The notes: generated by a model from the sequence alone, not told the origin. Positions 43,332 to 53,570 are shown, numbered from the stretch's first letter. The stretch is DNA of 64,000 nucleotides from Fimadaptatus sp050946055 (GCA_050946055.1 JBMNUB010000002.1:62001-126000), one strand, 5' to 3'. Made by a program: numbers and translations.

Positions 43332-43760
43332 ATGATGGCGCCCGAAAGAGAGTATGGCCAGCAGGCCTTTGAACTGCCCGGGCGGCAGCCCCCGCGCGGC
43401 CGTCCTGCGCCCGTATACAGCGAGCGCATGCGGCAAAGGCGCGAACAGGTCGCCCGCGAAGCCGAGCGCGCCCGCAGGCTCAGCGCCCTTCGCGCAAGGC
43501 GAGGCTGGATGCTGTGCGCAGTGCTGGCCGCAGGACTTATGGTGCTGTGCGGCATGCGCATATACCAGAGCGCGGTCGCCACGGCCAACGCGCGCGACAT
43601 AGCCCGGCTCAAGTCTGAGATACACGAGATGACCATGGATTCGGAGACTTACGAATACCGCATAGCCGAAGCCGCTTCCGACAAGAACGTCGAGGCGGGC
43701 GCCAAGCGCCTGGGCATGGAGTATCCCTCCGACGGACAGGTGCGCGTGATAGGCGGCTGA
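43332..43760 (+). CDS. ftsL: FtsL/DivIC-type septum protein
   Basis: I choose ATG 43332 (AGGGGG lies 13 bases upstream; GTG 43308 is an alternative). About 142 residues: a basic, Pro/Arg-rich cytoplasmic N-terminus (1-60), a membrane helix (about 63-85), then a coiled coil (ARLKSEIHEMTMDSETYEYRIAE) and a short end containing KRLGMEYPSDGQV, as in FtsL proteins, which lie in this position of the cluster. It would join DivIB and DivIC in the divisome. FtsL diverges fast, so position supports the name as much as sequence. Confidence 0.8.
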   Translation: MMAPEREYGQQAFELPGRQPPRGRPAPVYSERMRQRREQVAREAERARRLSALRARRGWMLCAVLAAGLMVLCGMRIYQSAVATANARDIARLKSEIHEMTMDSETYEYRIAEAASDKNVEAGAKRLGMEYPSDGQVRVIGG

Positions 43761-43807
43761 TGCACACAGGCTGACTATATCATAAGGCTTTTAGGGAGCG
43801 TGCGCGC

Positions 43808-45934
43808 TTGATCCCGACGGGCGCATTGATACGGCGAAGGATAGTGGCGCTGCTTGCAGCGATGTGCGCGCTGTTCTGCATAGCGGCAGGGCGGCTGGTG
43901 GACTTGCAGGTGTTTCAGTCCACAGACCTGCAGGCGCGCGCTCAGGGACAGTGGACGGGCAAGTCGCGCGTAAGCGCGCGCCGTGGCGACATAACCGACC
44001 GCAACGGCAATGTGCTGGCGATGAGCGCGACGGCATACGCGGTTTCGGCCAGCCCCAGACAGGTGGCCGACCCGGAGGCGTTTGCGCGTGAACTGAGCAG
44101 CGTGCTGGATGTGGACGCGGACAAGGTGAAGCAAAAGGTGTCCGACCGCAAAAAGGGCGGCGTGACGCTCAAGCGCCAGGTATCGCGCGAGCAGGCGCAG
44201 GAACTGCTGAAGCACCGCCAGAAGCTCAGCGCTTCGGGCAACAAGGCGCTGGACGGCATGTATCTGGAGGAGGATCAGCTGCGCGTATACCCGATGGGCG
44301 AGTTCCTCTCGCAGGTGCTGGGGCTTACTACGATAGACGGAGTGGGCCAGAGCGGGCTGGAAAAGCAGCTGGACAAATACCTGCGCGGTAAGGACGGCTT
44401 GATAGTAAACGAAGTTGACGCTAGGGGCAACGAGCTGCCCTACTCGGTGAGCGAATACACGCCGCCCGTCAATGGCGGCAGCGTGCACCTGACCGTCGAT
44501 TCGGCCATACAGGGCTTTGCCGAAAGGGCCATGCGCGAGTGCATGGACGTAAACGGCGCGGTGGCCGTGCAGGCGCTGGTCATGAACGTCAATACCGGCG
44601 AGATACTGGCCATGGTGTCCAAACCGGATTACGACCCCAACGACCCGCCCCGGCACGACGTGGAGGCGCTGACCTCCATGATGCGGCTGCGGCCTATAAG
44701 CGACGTGTACGAGCCAGGGTCAACATTTAAGATACTCACCTCGGCGGCGGCGCTGGAGACCGGCGTGACTACGCCCACCGAGGGCTTTTACTGCTCGGGC
44801 AGCGTGAGCGTGGACGGCTCAAGGATACGCTGCTGGGGCAACCCGCACGGCGCGGAGTCCATGGCGGAGGCCATACAGAACTCCTGCAACCCGGTGTTCG
44901 TGGAGCTGGGGCTGAGACTGGGTACGTCGAGACTTTACTCGTATCTGGACGCGTTCGGCCTGGGCAAGCGCACGGGCGTGGACCTTGCGGGAGAGTCGGC
45001 GGGCATACTGATACCCAAGGACAACGTAAAGACGGTGGATCTGGCGCGCATAGCCTTCGGCCAGAGCGTAGCGGTGACGCCATTGCAGCTGATATGCGCG
45101 GTGAGCGCGGTGGCAAATGGCGGAAACCTTATGCGCCCCTACATCGTCAAAGAGATAACCGACCAGTCGGGGACAGTGCTAAAGCGCGGCGAGCCAGAGG
45201 TGGTTGCGCATCCCATAAAGGAAAGCACAAGCCTGCTAATGCGCGAGCTGCTGACCGCGGTGGTTGACAAAGGCGGCGGCAAGAACGCGCGCATAGAGGG
45301 CATAAAGGTGGCCGGCAAGACCGGCACGGCGCAGATATATCGCGACGGAGTGATATCAAGGGACGCGCATATAGGCTCGTTCATTGGCTTTGCCCCGTCG
45401 GATGCGCCGCGCATAGCGGTGCTGGTGGTGGTGCATGAGGCATCGCTCAGGCCGGACTATGGTTCGGTCACGGCTGCGCCATACGCGCGGCAGATAATAC
45501 AGGAGACACTTGCCTACATGGGCATATACCCCGAGGGCAGCGCAGGCACGCAGAGCGCCGATATGGCGGATGTGCCGGATGTATCCGGCATGCAGGCGTC
45601 TCAGGCGGCGCGCGCGCTGCGCGAGGCGGGCTTTGAGGGGATTATGGACGGCACGGGGAGCGTGGTCGTGGATCAGCTGCCCAAGCCGGGCGCACAGGCT
45701 TTGCGCGGCTCTCAGGTGATAATATACCTTGAGAATGCCGCCGGGCAGGACGCGACCGACGTGGAAGTGCCGGACGTGATGGGCATGTCGATAGCGGAGG
45801 CGGCGCGGCTGATAAGCGCCTGCGCGCTGAAGATAGAGCTTGACGGCAGCGGCATAGCCTGTGCGCAGCAGCCGCAGGCGGGTACGCGCGTGCCGGTCGG
45901 CACGGGCATAAAGGTGAGTTTTTCGCTGCCATGA
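43808..45934 (+). CDS. ftsI: Penicillin-binding protein 2 (FtsI/SpoVD type) with two PASTA domains
   Basis: Starts at TTG 43808, nine bases after AGGGAG; 708 residues. Membrane anchor (about 8-30), dimerisation domain (about 50-230) with RRGDITDRNGNVLA, then the transpeptidase domain with STFK (Ser305), SCN and KTGTA motifs. Two PASTA domains end the protein (about 582-640 and 647-708: VPDVSGMQASQAARAL, VPDVMGMSIAEAARLI). It makes septal 4-3 cross-links with FtsW. PASTA domains are seen in the FtsI/PBP2x and SpoVD groups; I cannot tell vegetative from sporulation-specific from sequence alone. Confidence 0.95.
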   Translation: MIPTGALIRRRIVALLAAMCALFCIAAGRLVDLQVFQSTDLQARAQGQWTGKSRVSARRGDITDRNGNVLAMSATAYAVSASPRQVADPEAFARELSSVLDVDADKVKQKVSDRKKGGVTLKRQVSREQAQELLKHRQKLSASGNKALDGMYLEEDQLRVYPMGEFLSQVLGLTTIDGVGQSGLEKQLDKYLRGKDGLIVNEVDARGNELPYSVSEYTPPVNGGSVHLTVDSAIQGFAERAMRECMDVNGAVAVQALVMNVNTGEILAMVSKPDYDPNDPPRHDVEALTSMMRLRPISDVYEPGSTFKILTSAAALETGVTTPTEGFYCSGSVSVDGSRIRCWGNPHGAESMAEAIQNSCNPVFVELGLRLGTSRLYSYLDAFGLGKRTGVDLAGESAGILIPKDNVKTVDLARIAFGQSVAVTPLQLICAVSAVANGGNLMRPYIVKEITDQSGTVLKRGEPEVVAHPIKESTSLLMRELLTAVVDKGGGKNARIEGIKVAGKTGTAQIYRDGVISRDAHIGSFIGFAPSDAPRIAVLVVVHEASLRPDYGSVTAAPYARQIIQETLAYMGIYPEGSAGTQSADMADVPDVSGMQASQAARALREAGFEGIMDGTGSVVVDQLPKPGAQALRGSQVIIYLENAAGQDATDVEVPDVMGMSIAEAARLISACALKIELDGSGIACAQQPQAGTRVPVGTGIKVSFSLP

Positions 45935-45963
45935 ATTCTAGTTTGTATCCGGGAGGACCAAAG

Positions 45964-47421
45964 ATGGACATAAAACAGCTGGTAAAGGAGCTGCCCTGCC
46001 TGATAAAGGTCTGCGGCAATGTCGATACGGAAGTTCTGTCGCTCAGCGCCGATTCACGCAAGATAGAGCAGGGCGCGCTGTTTTTTTGCATACGCGGCAT
46101 AAGGGTGGACGCGCATGAGTTTGCGCCTCAGGCGATTAAGGCGGGCGCGGCGGCGCTTGTGGTGGAGCGCGAGCTGGATGTGGACGTGGCGCAGATAGTC
46201 GTGAGCGACGCGCGCCTGGCCATGAACTACATAGCTCAGGCGTTCTACGGACATCCCGCGCGCAGCATGAAGATGGTGGGCATAACCGGCACCAAGGGCA
46301 AGTCCACCACCTGTTTCCTGATAAAGTCTATACTCCAGAAGGCGGGCTACAAGGTGGGCCTCATAGGCACGATAATGACCATGATAGGCGAGCGCCGCCT
46401 GCCCGCCGACTTGACTACGCCCGATCCCATAGAGCTGCAGCGCCTGCTGCGCGAGATGGCCGACGAGGGCGTGGACATAGTGACCATGGAGGTGTCGGCG
46501 CACGCGCTGGCGCTCAACAAGCTGGATGGCATAGTGTACGATGCGGTGGCGTTCACCAACCTCTCGCATGACCATCTGGACTTCTTTGGCACGCCGGAAA
46601 AGTACTTCGCCGCCAAGCGCCGCCTGCTCACGCCTGAGTTTGCACGCTATGCGCTGATAAACGGCGACGACGAGCACGCGGCCTCGATAGCCGATGACTT
46701 AAAGCTCCCGCACGAGCGCTTTGCCATACGCGAAAAGGCCAATATCTACGCTGGCAACATAGAGTTCGACCCGCGCGGCCTGTCCTTTACGCTGCACTTC
46801 CACAAGCGCTATGAGCTGGACATAGACCTTCAGCTCTCGGGGCTGTTCAACGTATACAACTCGCTGTGCGCGGCGGCGGTGTGCGACGCGCTGGGCGTGG
46901 AGCCGCGCTTCATAAAGGAAGGCCTTGAGGCCGTTGCCAATGTCCCCGGCCGCATGGAGGTGCTGGACACCGGCACGCCCTATCAGGTGATACTGGACTA
47001 TGCGCACTCCCCGGACGCGCTGGATAATGTGCTGCGCGCGGTGCGCCAGTTCACCAAGGGCAGGCTGATTGCCGTGTTCGGCTGCGGCGGCAACCGCGAT
47101 AAGGAAAAGCGTCCGATAATGGGCAGGATAGGCGCAGACCTTGCCGACTACTGCGTGCTGACCAGCGACAACCCGCGCGGCGAGGATCCGATGGCGATAC
47201 TGGCTGCGATAGAAGAAGGCGCGCGCCCCGAGGGCAAGCCTTACAGCGTGATAGAGAACCGCCGCGAGGCCATACGCCATGCCATGAGCATAGCGCGCGA
47301 CGGCGACGTGGTAGTGCTGGCGGGCAAGGGTCACGAGACCTATCAGGAGATAATGGGCGAGAAGCATCCCTTTGACGAAAAGGTGGTCGTGCAGGAGCTG
47401 CTTGCAGAGCTTGAGCAGTAA
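45964..47421 (+). CDS. murE: UDP-MurNAc-tripeptide synthetase MurE (meso-DAP type)
   Basis: Starts at ATG 45964 behind GGGAGG (an in-frame ATG at 45931 overlaps the previous gene and lacks a site); 485 residues. Mur ligase domains in order, with ATP loop GITGTKGKSTT (near 110), a CGGNRDKEKRPIMG segment and the specificity motif DNPRGEDP. DNPR in this position is the signature for adding meso-diaminopimelate rather than lysine. MurF, the usual partner, is not next to it. Confidence 0.96.
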   Translation: MDIKQLVKELPCLIKVCGNVDTEVLSLSADSRKIEQGALFFCIRGIRVDAHEFAPQAIKAGAAALVVERELDVDVAQIVVSDARLAMNYIAQAFYGHPARSMKMVGITGTKGKSTTCFLIKSILQKAGYKVGLIGTIMTMIGERRLPADLTTPDPIELQRLLREMADEGVDIVTMEVSAHALALNKLDGIVYDAVAFTNLSHDHLDFFGTPEKYFAAKRRLLTPEFARYALINGDDEHAASIADDLKLPHERFAIREKANIYAGNIEFDPRGLSFTLHFHKRYELDIDLQLSGLFNVYNSLCAAAVCDALGVEPRFIKEGLEAVANVPGRMEVLDTGTPYQVILDYAHSPDALDNVLRAVRQFTKGRLIAVFGCGGNRDKEKRPIMGRIGADLADYCVLTSDNPRGEDPMAILAAIEEGARPEGKPYSVIENRREAIRHAMSIARDGDVVVLAGKGHETYQEIMGEKHPFDEKVVVQELLAELEQ

Positions 47422-47554
47422 TCAGAGCGCGGCATATTGAGCCGCCGGTTGGCATATACGTCCGGCAAGATGTTATCGCACAGCGCCGCCTAAAGCCCAT
47501 GTGCATGCATAAGGGCGTGCGGGCGGCCACGATTTTTTATCAGGGGGAAATGGT

Positions 47555-48571
47555 ATGCAGCAGGTCATATGGGCGGTGCTGATAGCGTTCCTGGCCGTGA
47601 TGGTCATGGCGCCGATAGGCATCCCGATGCTCAAAAAGCTAAAATACGGTCAGACGATATACGAACTCGGCCCGCAGAGCCACCTTGCCAAGCAGGGCGT
47701 GCCGACCATGGGCGGAGTCATGATAGGCATAGCCGTGCTGATAGTGGGGCTGGCATTCTCGCGCGGGCGCATGAACTTCATGCTGTTCATACTGCTGTCG
47801 GGACTGCTTCACGGCGCGATAGGCTTCGCGGACGACTACATCAAGGTGGCCAAGAAGCGCTCGCTGGGACTCACGCCGCGCCAGAAGATAATACTTCAGA
47901 TATTTACCGGCATAGCGCTGGCGCTGTGGGCGTACTTTGACCCCAACATAGGCTCGGCGGTGGTCGTGCCGTATTGGAATGTGGAGTGGAATCTGGGCAT
48001 ATTCTACGTGCCGCTGATGGTGCTTATGTATGTGTTCATGATAAACTCGTCCAACCTTCTGGACGGTCTGGACGGGCTGCTGTCCTCCTGCTCGGTCGTG
48101 GGGCTGTCCACGTTCGCGCTGATATGCTTTGCCATGGCGCTGGGCGCGTCCAGCATACCCGCGCCTGCGGGTGTAGACCCTGTACAGTACGCTCAGGATC
48201 TGCGCAACGCCGCCGTGATATGCGGCGCGGGCGCGGGCGCGTGTCTGGGCTTTTTGCGCTTTAACACCAATCCGGCGCGCGTCATAATGGGCGACACCGG
48301 CTCCATGCTGATAGGCGGATTGCTGGTGGGCGCGGCCATGGTGACCAGGCTTCAGATACTGCTCATACCCGTGTGCGCGGCCATGATAGTGTCCAGCCTG
48401 TCGGTAATAATACAGGTCATGTACTGCAACATGACCGGCGGCAAGCGGCTGTTCAAGATGTCGCCGCTGCACCACCACTTTGAGCTGTGCGGCATGACGG
48501 AGCCGCGCATAGTTGCCATGTACACGCTGTTTAGCGTGATAATGTGCCTGCTGGCGTTGCTTACGCTGTAA
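47555..48571 (+). CDS. mraY: Phospho-MurNAc-pentapeptide transferase MraY
   Basis: A 338-residue polytopic protein with about ten membrane segments. Catalytic Asp motifs GFADDYIKV (near 90) and SSNLLDGLDGL (near 165), and the C-terminal HHHFEL motif. It transfers phospho-MurNAc-pentapeptide to undecaprenyl phosphate to make lipid I at the inner face of the membrane. CAGGGGGAAA precedes the ATG. The 133-base gap to murE, where murF usually lies, contains no gene. Confidence 0.97.
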   Translation: MQQVIWAVLIAFLAVMVMAPIGIPMLKKLKYGQTIYELGPQSHLAKQGVPTMGGVMIGIAVLIVGLAFSRGRMNFMLFILLSGLLHGAIGFADDYIKVAKKRSLGLTPRQKIILQIFTGIALALWAYFDPNIGSAVVVPYWNVEWNLGIFYVPLMVLMYVFMINSSNLLDGLDGLLSSCSVVGLSTFALICFAMALGASSIPAPAGVDPVQYAQDLRNAAVICGAGAGACLGFLRFNTNPARVIMGDTGSMLIGGLLVGAAMVTRLQILLIPVCAAMIVSSLSVIIQVMYCNMTGGKRLFKMSPLHHHFELCGMTEPRIVAMYTLFSVIMCLLALLTL

Positions 48572-48615
48572 GGCATGGAGGTACGGCGGGCGGGCTAAGG
48601 GCCGTTGACCGCCCG

Positions 48616-48657
48616 GAGCCGCGACGCTTTCGGGCGGCGCGGCTCTGCTTGTATAAT
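48616..48657 (+). promoter_or_regulatory. Hairpin followed by a -10 box between mraY and murD
   Basis: GAGCCGCG (48616-48623) pairs with CGCGGCTC (48637-48644) and may end mraY transcription. TATAAT at 48652-48657 directly afterwards is a good -10, but no matching -35 is seen. murD begins 62 bases later. Confidence 0.45.
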
Positions 48658-48719
48658 GCCCATGCAAATGGACGAGCCGCCGCACCCGTTCCCGATGTCG
48701 GGAGAAAGGAGAGGTATAC

Positions 48720-50075
48720 ATGAACTTTATAGGCAAAAAGATACTTGTTATAGGCATGGCGCGCAGCGGCGTGGCCGTGTCCGAGCTGCTCAGCCGCCAT
48801 GGCGCGCTGGTCACGATAAACGATACCAAGAGCGCCGAGGCGCTGGGCGATGCGCTGGAATCGCTCAAGGGGCTGAACATAGAGTGGCGTCTGGGCGAGG
48901 ACGCGGTAAAGCTGGTCGAGGAGGCCGACGGCGTGGTGATAAGCCCCGGCGTGCCTGTGACTGCGCCCGCGGTCAAGCGCGCGCTTGAGCTGGGCAAGCC
49001 GGTCGAGGCCGAGATAGAGGTGGCGTACAGGCTGTCGCGCGGCAGAGTTGTAGCCATAACCGGCACAAACGGCAAGACCACGACCACCACGCTCATAAGC
49101 GAGATGTTCAAAAACGCGGGCAAGATGACCTACACCGTGGGCAACATAGGCTTCCCGTTCTCGGCAATAGCCGACAAGACCCGCCCCGAAGACGTGACCG
49201 TGTGCGAGGTGTCCAGCTTCCAGCTGGAGACGATAGACAAGTTCCGCCCGGTTATAAGCGCGGTGCTGAACATATCCGAGGATCACCTTAACCGCCACGG
49301 CACCATGGACGAATACATACGCATGAAGAAGCGTATATTTGAGAATCAGCGCCGCGACGACGTGTGCGTGCTCAACTACGACGATCCGGCGACGCGCGCC
49401 ATGGCCGAGGACATGATAGCGCAGCCGGTGTTCTTCTCGCGCCGCGAGAAGGTCGAGGGTGCGTATGTGCAGGACGGGCAGATAATGTTCGGCATAGATA
49501 TGCCCCGCAGCATCTGCGGCGTGGACGAGGTGCGCATACCCGGCCCGCACAATCTGGAGAACGCGCTGGCGGCAGTGGCCATGGCAGTCTGCGCCGAGAT
49601 ACCGCTGCCCGTCATAAGGCACACCCTGCGCACATTTGCAGGCGTGGAGCACAGGATAGAGTTCGTGCGCGAGCTGCGCGGCGTGCGCTTCATAAACGAC
49701 TCCAAGGGTACCAATGTGGACTCCACGCTCAAGGCCATAGCCACGATGGATCGCCCCACGGTGATGATACTGGGCGGCTCCACCAAGCACTCCGACTATG
49801 CGCCGCTGGCCGAGGCCATGGTGGATTCGGCGCACATAAGGGGCGCGGTGGTGATAGGCGAGACCACGCCCGAGATGCTGCCCGCGCTGGATGCGGCGGG
49901 CTTCACCAACTACCGCGTGTGCGGCGGCTTTGAGGAGGCGATAAACACCGCATGGGGCATGGCCAATGAGGGCGGCAATGTGCTGCTTTCCCCGGCGTGC
50001 GCCAGCTTTGACATGTTCGAGGACTTTGAGCAGCGCGGCGAGGTGTTCAAGCGCATAGTCAACGACCTCAAGTGA
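48720..50075 (+). CDS. murD: UDP-N-acetylmuramoylalanine-D-glutamate ligase MurD
   Basis: A 451-residue protein, ATG 48720 behind GGAGAAAGGAGAGG. N-terminal Rossmann-like UDP-binding domain (GMARSGVAVSELL), ATP loop AITGTNGKTTTTTL (near 110), central ligase motif NISEDHLNRHGTMDEYI and the C-terminal INDSKGTNVDST region. It adds D-glutamate to UDP-MurNAc-L-Ala. Cytoplasmic. Confidence 0.97.
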   Translation: MNFIGKKILVIGMARSGVAVSELLSRHGALVTINDTKSAEALGDALESLKGLNIEWRLGEDAVKLVEEADGVVISPGVPVTAPAVKRALELGKPVEAEIEVAYRLSRGRVVAITGTNGKTTTTTLISEMFKNAGKMTYTVGNIGFPFSAIADKTRPEDVTVCEVSSFQLETIDKFRPVISAVLNISEDHLNRHGTMDEYIRMKKRIFENQRRDDVCVLNYDDPATRAMAEDMIAQPVFFSRREKVEGAYVQDGQIMFGIDMPRSICGVDEVRIPGPHNLENALAAVAMAVCAEIPLPVIRHTLRTFAGVEHRIEFVRELRGVRFINDSKGTNVDSTLKAIATMDRPTVMILGGSTKHSDYAPLAEAMVDSAHIRGAVVIGETTPEMLPALDAAGFTNYRVCGGFEEAINTAWGMANEGGNVLLSPACASFDMFEDFEQRGEVFKRIVNDLK

Positions 50076-50277
50076 GCATGCGCGCGGTAAGGCGGTGCGT
50101 GAAGGCTGTGGATAAAGCATGGCATAATCATATGGCACGGCTATGCATGCGGGCGCAAAGGCGCGGGCATGCGCGTGAGCGATTTTGCTGAGATGCATGC
50201 GTCTTGCGCGGTGCGCGCCATGTTCGTGCAGGTGATGCATCACGGCTGATACTGCTGAGATTATGCGCAAGCGGATA

Positions 50278-50500
50278 GGGTTGTGTGGCCTGCCATGCCG
50301 AAATCATCATGAAGTGAGTATAACGCATGCGCTGTGCAATCAGACAGGGCTGTGTGGCATGGCATGCCGACATCACCATCAAGCGAGCATAGCGCATGCT
50401 ATGCGCAATCAGACAAGACAGCATGTCATGCCATGCTGAACCTATCCTCAAGCTGTGCATAGCGCATGCAATGCGCAATAGAACAAGGCTGTGTATTGCA
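50278..50500. repeat. 69-bp degenerate tandem repeat between murD and ftsW
   Basis: Units start near 50278, 50347, 50416 and 50485, each with GCTGTGTGGCATGCCATGC-like sequence, an AT-rich middle and GCGCATGC...GTGCAATCAGACA. About 3.3 copies, 75-85% alike. The 512-base gap (50076-50587) has no gene; murG or other wall genes often occur in this part of the cluster in relatives. Confidence 0.8.
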
Positions 50501-50587
50501 GCCCGACACACTTGACCGCGCATAGTGCGCAGGCGCACTCCCGATGACATTATCACGGCGGCGATGTTCCGCCCAAGGGGGAGCGCG

Positions 50588-51736
50588 ATGACCGGTCTGG
50601 GTCGGCGCATTCACGCCTCTGCGCCGCAGCCGCCGCTGGCTGTGCGCGGGCGCGTGGACAAGGGGATAGTGATAACGCTTATGCTGCTGCTGGCGCTGGG
50701 GCTTACCACGCTGTTCTCGGCCAGCTTTTACGGCGCGTCGGCGAAGGGCGGCGCGTTTGACACGGTGCTAAAACAGCTGCTGGGCGTGGGCATGGGGCTT
50801 ATCGCCATGGCGGCGTTTGCCAATTTCCCATATTGGCGGCTGAGGAATCCCTATGTGGTGGGCGGCATGCTGCTTATCAGCTTTGTGCTGCTGGTACTGG
50901 TCGCCATTCCCGGTATAGGCAAGGAGGTAAACTTCTCGCGCCGCTGGCTGTACCTGGGGCCGCTCAGCATACAGCCCTCGGAGATAGCCAAGTTCGCGGT
51001 GATACTGTTCATGGCGGCGGCGCTTACCAACATAGGCAGGCGCGTGGAGCGGCTGTTTACAGGCATCATGCCGCTGATGCTTATACCGGGCGGCGCGTTT
51101 TTGCTGATACTTATGCAGCCCAACCTCTCTACCGCAGGCTCGATAGTCATAGTGTCCATAGTAATGGTGCTGGCGGCGGGCGCGAAGTGGCGGCATCTTG
51201 GCATAATGGGCGCTGCGGGCGCTGTGGTGGCGGCGTATTACGCCTGGTCGGAGCCTTACAGGCGGGAGCGGCTGCTTTCGTTTCGCGATCCGTTTGCCAA
51301 GCTCAGCGACGAGGGCTATCAGCTCAGCCAGTCGCTGCTGGCGTTCGGCTCGGGCGGACTGTTCGGCATGGGGCTGGGCAGGGGCAGGCAGAAGTTCGGC
51401 TTCCTGCCGTATCCCGAGAGCGACTTCATATTCGCCGTGGTAGGCGAGGACATGGGGCTGATGGGCTGCTTGGCGGTGCTGATGCTGTTTCTGGCGTTCA
51501 TATTCTTCGGGCTGCGCGTGGCGATAAACTGCCCGGACAAGTTCGGCGCGCTGTTGGCCTGCGGCATAACGCTTATGATAGGCATACAGGCGTTTATGAA
51601 CGTAGCGGTGGTGACGGGACTCATGCCCACGACGGGACTTCCGCTGCCTTTCTTCAGCGCGGGCGGCACGTCGATATCGATATTCATGGGCGCTGTGGGC
51701 ATACTGCTCAACATATCGCGCTATTCGGGCGCGTGA
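50588..51736 (+). CDS. ftsW: Lipid II polymerase / division protein FtsW
   Basis: The start is ATG 50588 behind AAGGGGGAG; an earlier ATG at 50525 is unsupported. 382 residues, SEDS family: about ten membrane segments starting at residue 27, with the conserved SRRWLYLGPLSIQPSEIAKF segment, the extracellular loop with PFAKLSDEGYQLSQSLLAFGSGG and the final GLPLPFFSAGGTS. It polymerises lipid II together with the PBP2 above. It could also be the paralog RodA or SpoVE, but the cluster position favours FtsW. Confidence 0.94.
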   Translation: MTGLGRRIHASAPQPPLAVRGRVDKGIVITLMLLLALGLTTLFSASFYGASAKGGAFDTVLKQLLGVGMGLIAMAAFANFPYWRLRNPYVVGGMLLISFVLLVLVAIPGIGKEVNFSRRWLYLGPLSIQPSEIAKFAVILFMAAALTNIGRRVERLFTGIMPLMLIPGGAFLLILMQPNLSTAGSIVIVSIVMVLAAGAKWRHLGIMGAAGAVVAAYYAWSEPYRRERLLSFRDPFAKLSDEGYQLSQSLLAFGSGGLFGMGLGRGRQKFGFLPYPESDFIFAVVGEDMGLMGCLAVLMLFLAFIFFGLRVAINCPDKFGALLACGITLMIGIQAFMNVAVVTGLMPTTGLPLPFFSAGGTSISIFMGAVGILLNISRYSGA

Positions 51737-51900
51737 ACACACTGTGCGCGGGCCGCGTTTCGGCGTGCAGCCGGAACGCGGCGTTTGCCGGTCCTGCGCG
51801 CAAAATTTGTCGCAACGGCGCGGGATAGGGCTGAATGCGCTGGTTGGGCAGATGTGGATGTCGGGTATGAACTTGTGACGTACAGGGTGCTTGCGCAGCG

Positions 51901-52080
51901 CATCAGGAGTGATGGGGTGCGGATGATGTGTATGAACAAGGTGCGCACTTTGCCAGCATAGCCATCAGAAGCGATGGACTGCGGACGATGTGCATGAGCA
52001 AGGCGCGCTCTGCCAGCATAGCCATCAGAAGCGATGGACTGCGGACGATGTGCATGAGCAAGGCGCGCTCTGCCAGCATA
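51901..52080. repeat. 60-bp tandem repeat upstream of murA
   Basis: 51961-52020 and 52021-52080 are identical over 60 bases, and 51901-51960 is a diverged unit. The exact copy indicates a very recent duplication. The rest of the 541-base gap (51737-52277) holds no gene or clear promoter. Confidence 0.97.
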
Positions 52081-52277
52081 TCGCATCAAAATCGCTGAAC
52101 CTGTCGCGGCGCGCGTGCGTCCAATATTCCAATGGGCGGCTTAGGCGCGCATCGGGCAGCGCCGCGCATGCCATGCATGCGCCCAAAGCCGCAGGCGATA
52201 TGACCCTGCTGCACGCGAATGTGCGCTGCGGCATAACGTAGGTCATAGGGTCATTTAGCCATGGAGGTGTACATATC

Positions 52278-53558
52278 ATGGAAGAACTCCGTATCCGGGG
52301 CGGCAGGGCGCTGAGCGGCCGCGTGCGCGTGGGCGGCGCCAAGAACGCGGTGTTGCCGGTGCTGGCAGCGTGCATAATGTGCCGGGAGAGGATAACGCTT
52401 TACGACGTGCCTTGCATACTGGACGTGGAAAACATGCTCAGGATACTGCGCACGCTGGGAGTAAAGTGCGAGCGCAAATGTCACAGCGTGGAGATAGACG
52501 CGAGCGGCGCGGACTGCTTCAGCATGCCCGAGCATCTGTCCAAGCAGCTGCGCTCGTCCATATTTATGATGGGCTCGATACTGACGCGCTTTGGCCGCGC
52601 CAACGTCACCTATCCCGGCGGCTGCGAGATAGGGCTGCGCCCGATAGATCTGCACCTCAAGGGACTGCAGGCGCTGGGCGTGGACATACGCGAGCAGCAC
52701 GGCATGATATACTGCGACGGCGCACGCATGCGCGGCGGCGAAGTGCATCTGGACTTTCCCAGCGTGGGCGCGACCGAGAATGTGATGATGGCGGCGGTGA
52801 TGAGCGAGGGCGAGACAAGGATACACAACGCCGCGCGCGAACCCGAGATAGTGGATTTGGCGCGCTTCATAAACGCCATGGGCGGCTGCGTGAGCGGCGC
52901 GGGCGGGCCTACGGTCACGATAAGCGGCGTAAGGCGGCTGCACGGCTGTGAGTTCACGCTCATGCCCGACAGGATAGTCGCAGGGACGCTGATGTGCGCC
53001 GCCGCGATAACGCGCGGGGATGTGCTGCTGGACAATGTGCGCGCGGGCGACCTGATGGACGTTGTGGATAAGCTGCGCGGCGCGGGCTGCGAGATAGACT
53101 GCGCGGGTGAATCCATGCGCGTGCGCGCGCACGACATAGGCCCGCTGCGCGCCTATACACAGCCCTATCCCGGCTTTCCCACCGACATGCAGGCGCAGAT
53201 GATGGCGCTTGCATGCACATCGCGCGGCACTTCCATGATAGTGGAGAACGTGTTCGAATCGCGCTTTGCCCATGCGGCGCAGCTCAAGCGCATGGGCGCG
53301 GACATATGGCTGCACGACCGCACGGCCGTGATACGCGGCGGCGAGCTTCAGGGTGCGCGCGTGACGGCGCGCGACCTGCGCGGCGGCGCGGCGCTGGTCA
53401 TAGCCGGACTTGCCGCGCGCGGCGAGACGCGGGTGGACAACATTTGTGTGATAGACCGCGGCTACGAGCGCATCGAGGATATGCTGGGTGCGCTGGGCGC
53501 GGACATAGCGCGCGTGGAGCGCGAAGACATGGACGATGCGCTCCACGCGCGCGCGTAA
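52278..53558 (+). CDS. murA: UDP-N-acetylglucosamine 1-carboxyvinyltransferase MurA
   Basis: A 426-residue EPSP-synthase-like protein. N-terminal RVGGAKNAVLPVLAA contains the conserved Lys-Asn; the active-site loop GGCEIGLRP carries Cys116, the residue that fosfomycin modifies; the C-terminal half has FPTDMQAQMMAL and the EDMLGALGADI end. It performs the first committed step of peptidoglycan synthesis, transferring enolpyruvate to UDP-GlcNAc. In a dcw cluster murG, murC and murB would be expected in this region; MurA sits here alone. Confidence 0.96.
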   Translation: MEELRIRGGRALSGRVRVGGAKNAVLPVLAACIMCRERITLYDVPCILDVENMLRILRTLGVKCERKCHSVEIDASGADCFSMPEHLSKQLRSSIFMMGSILTRFGRANVTYPGGCEIGLRPIDLHLKGLQALGVDIREQHGMIYCDGARMRGGEVHLDFPSVGATENVMMAAVMSEGETRIHNAAREPEIVDLARFINAMGGCVSGAGGPTVTISGVRRLHGCEFTLMPDRIVAGTLMCAAAITRGDVLLDNVRAGDLMDVVDKLRGAGCEIDCAGESMRVRAHDIGPLRAYTQPYPGFPTDMQAQMMALACTSRGTSMIVENVFESRFAHAAQLKRMGADIWLHDRTAVIRGGELQGARVTARDLRGGAALVIAGLAARGETRVDNICVIDRGYERIEDMLGALGADIARVEREDMDDALHARA

Positions 53559-53570
53559 AAGGAGAGGGCG

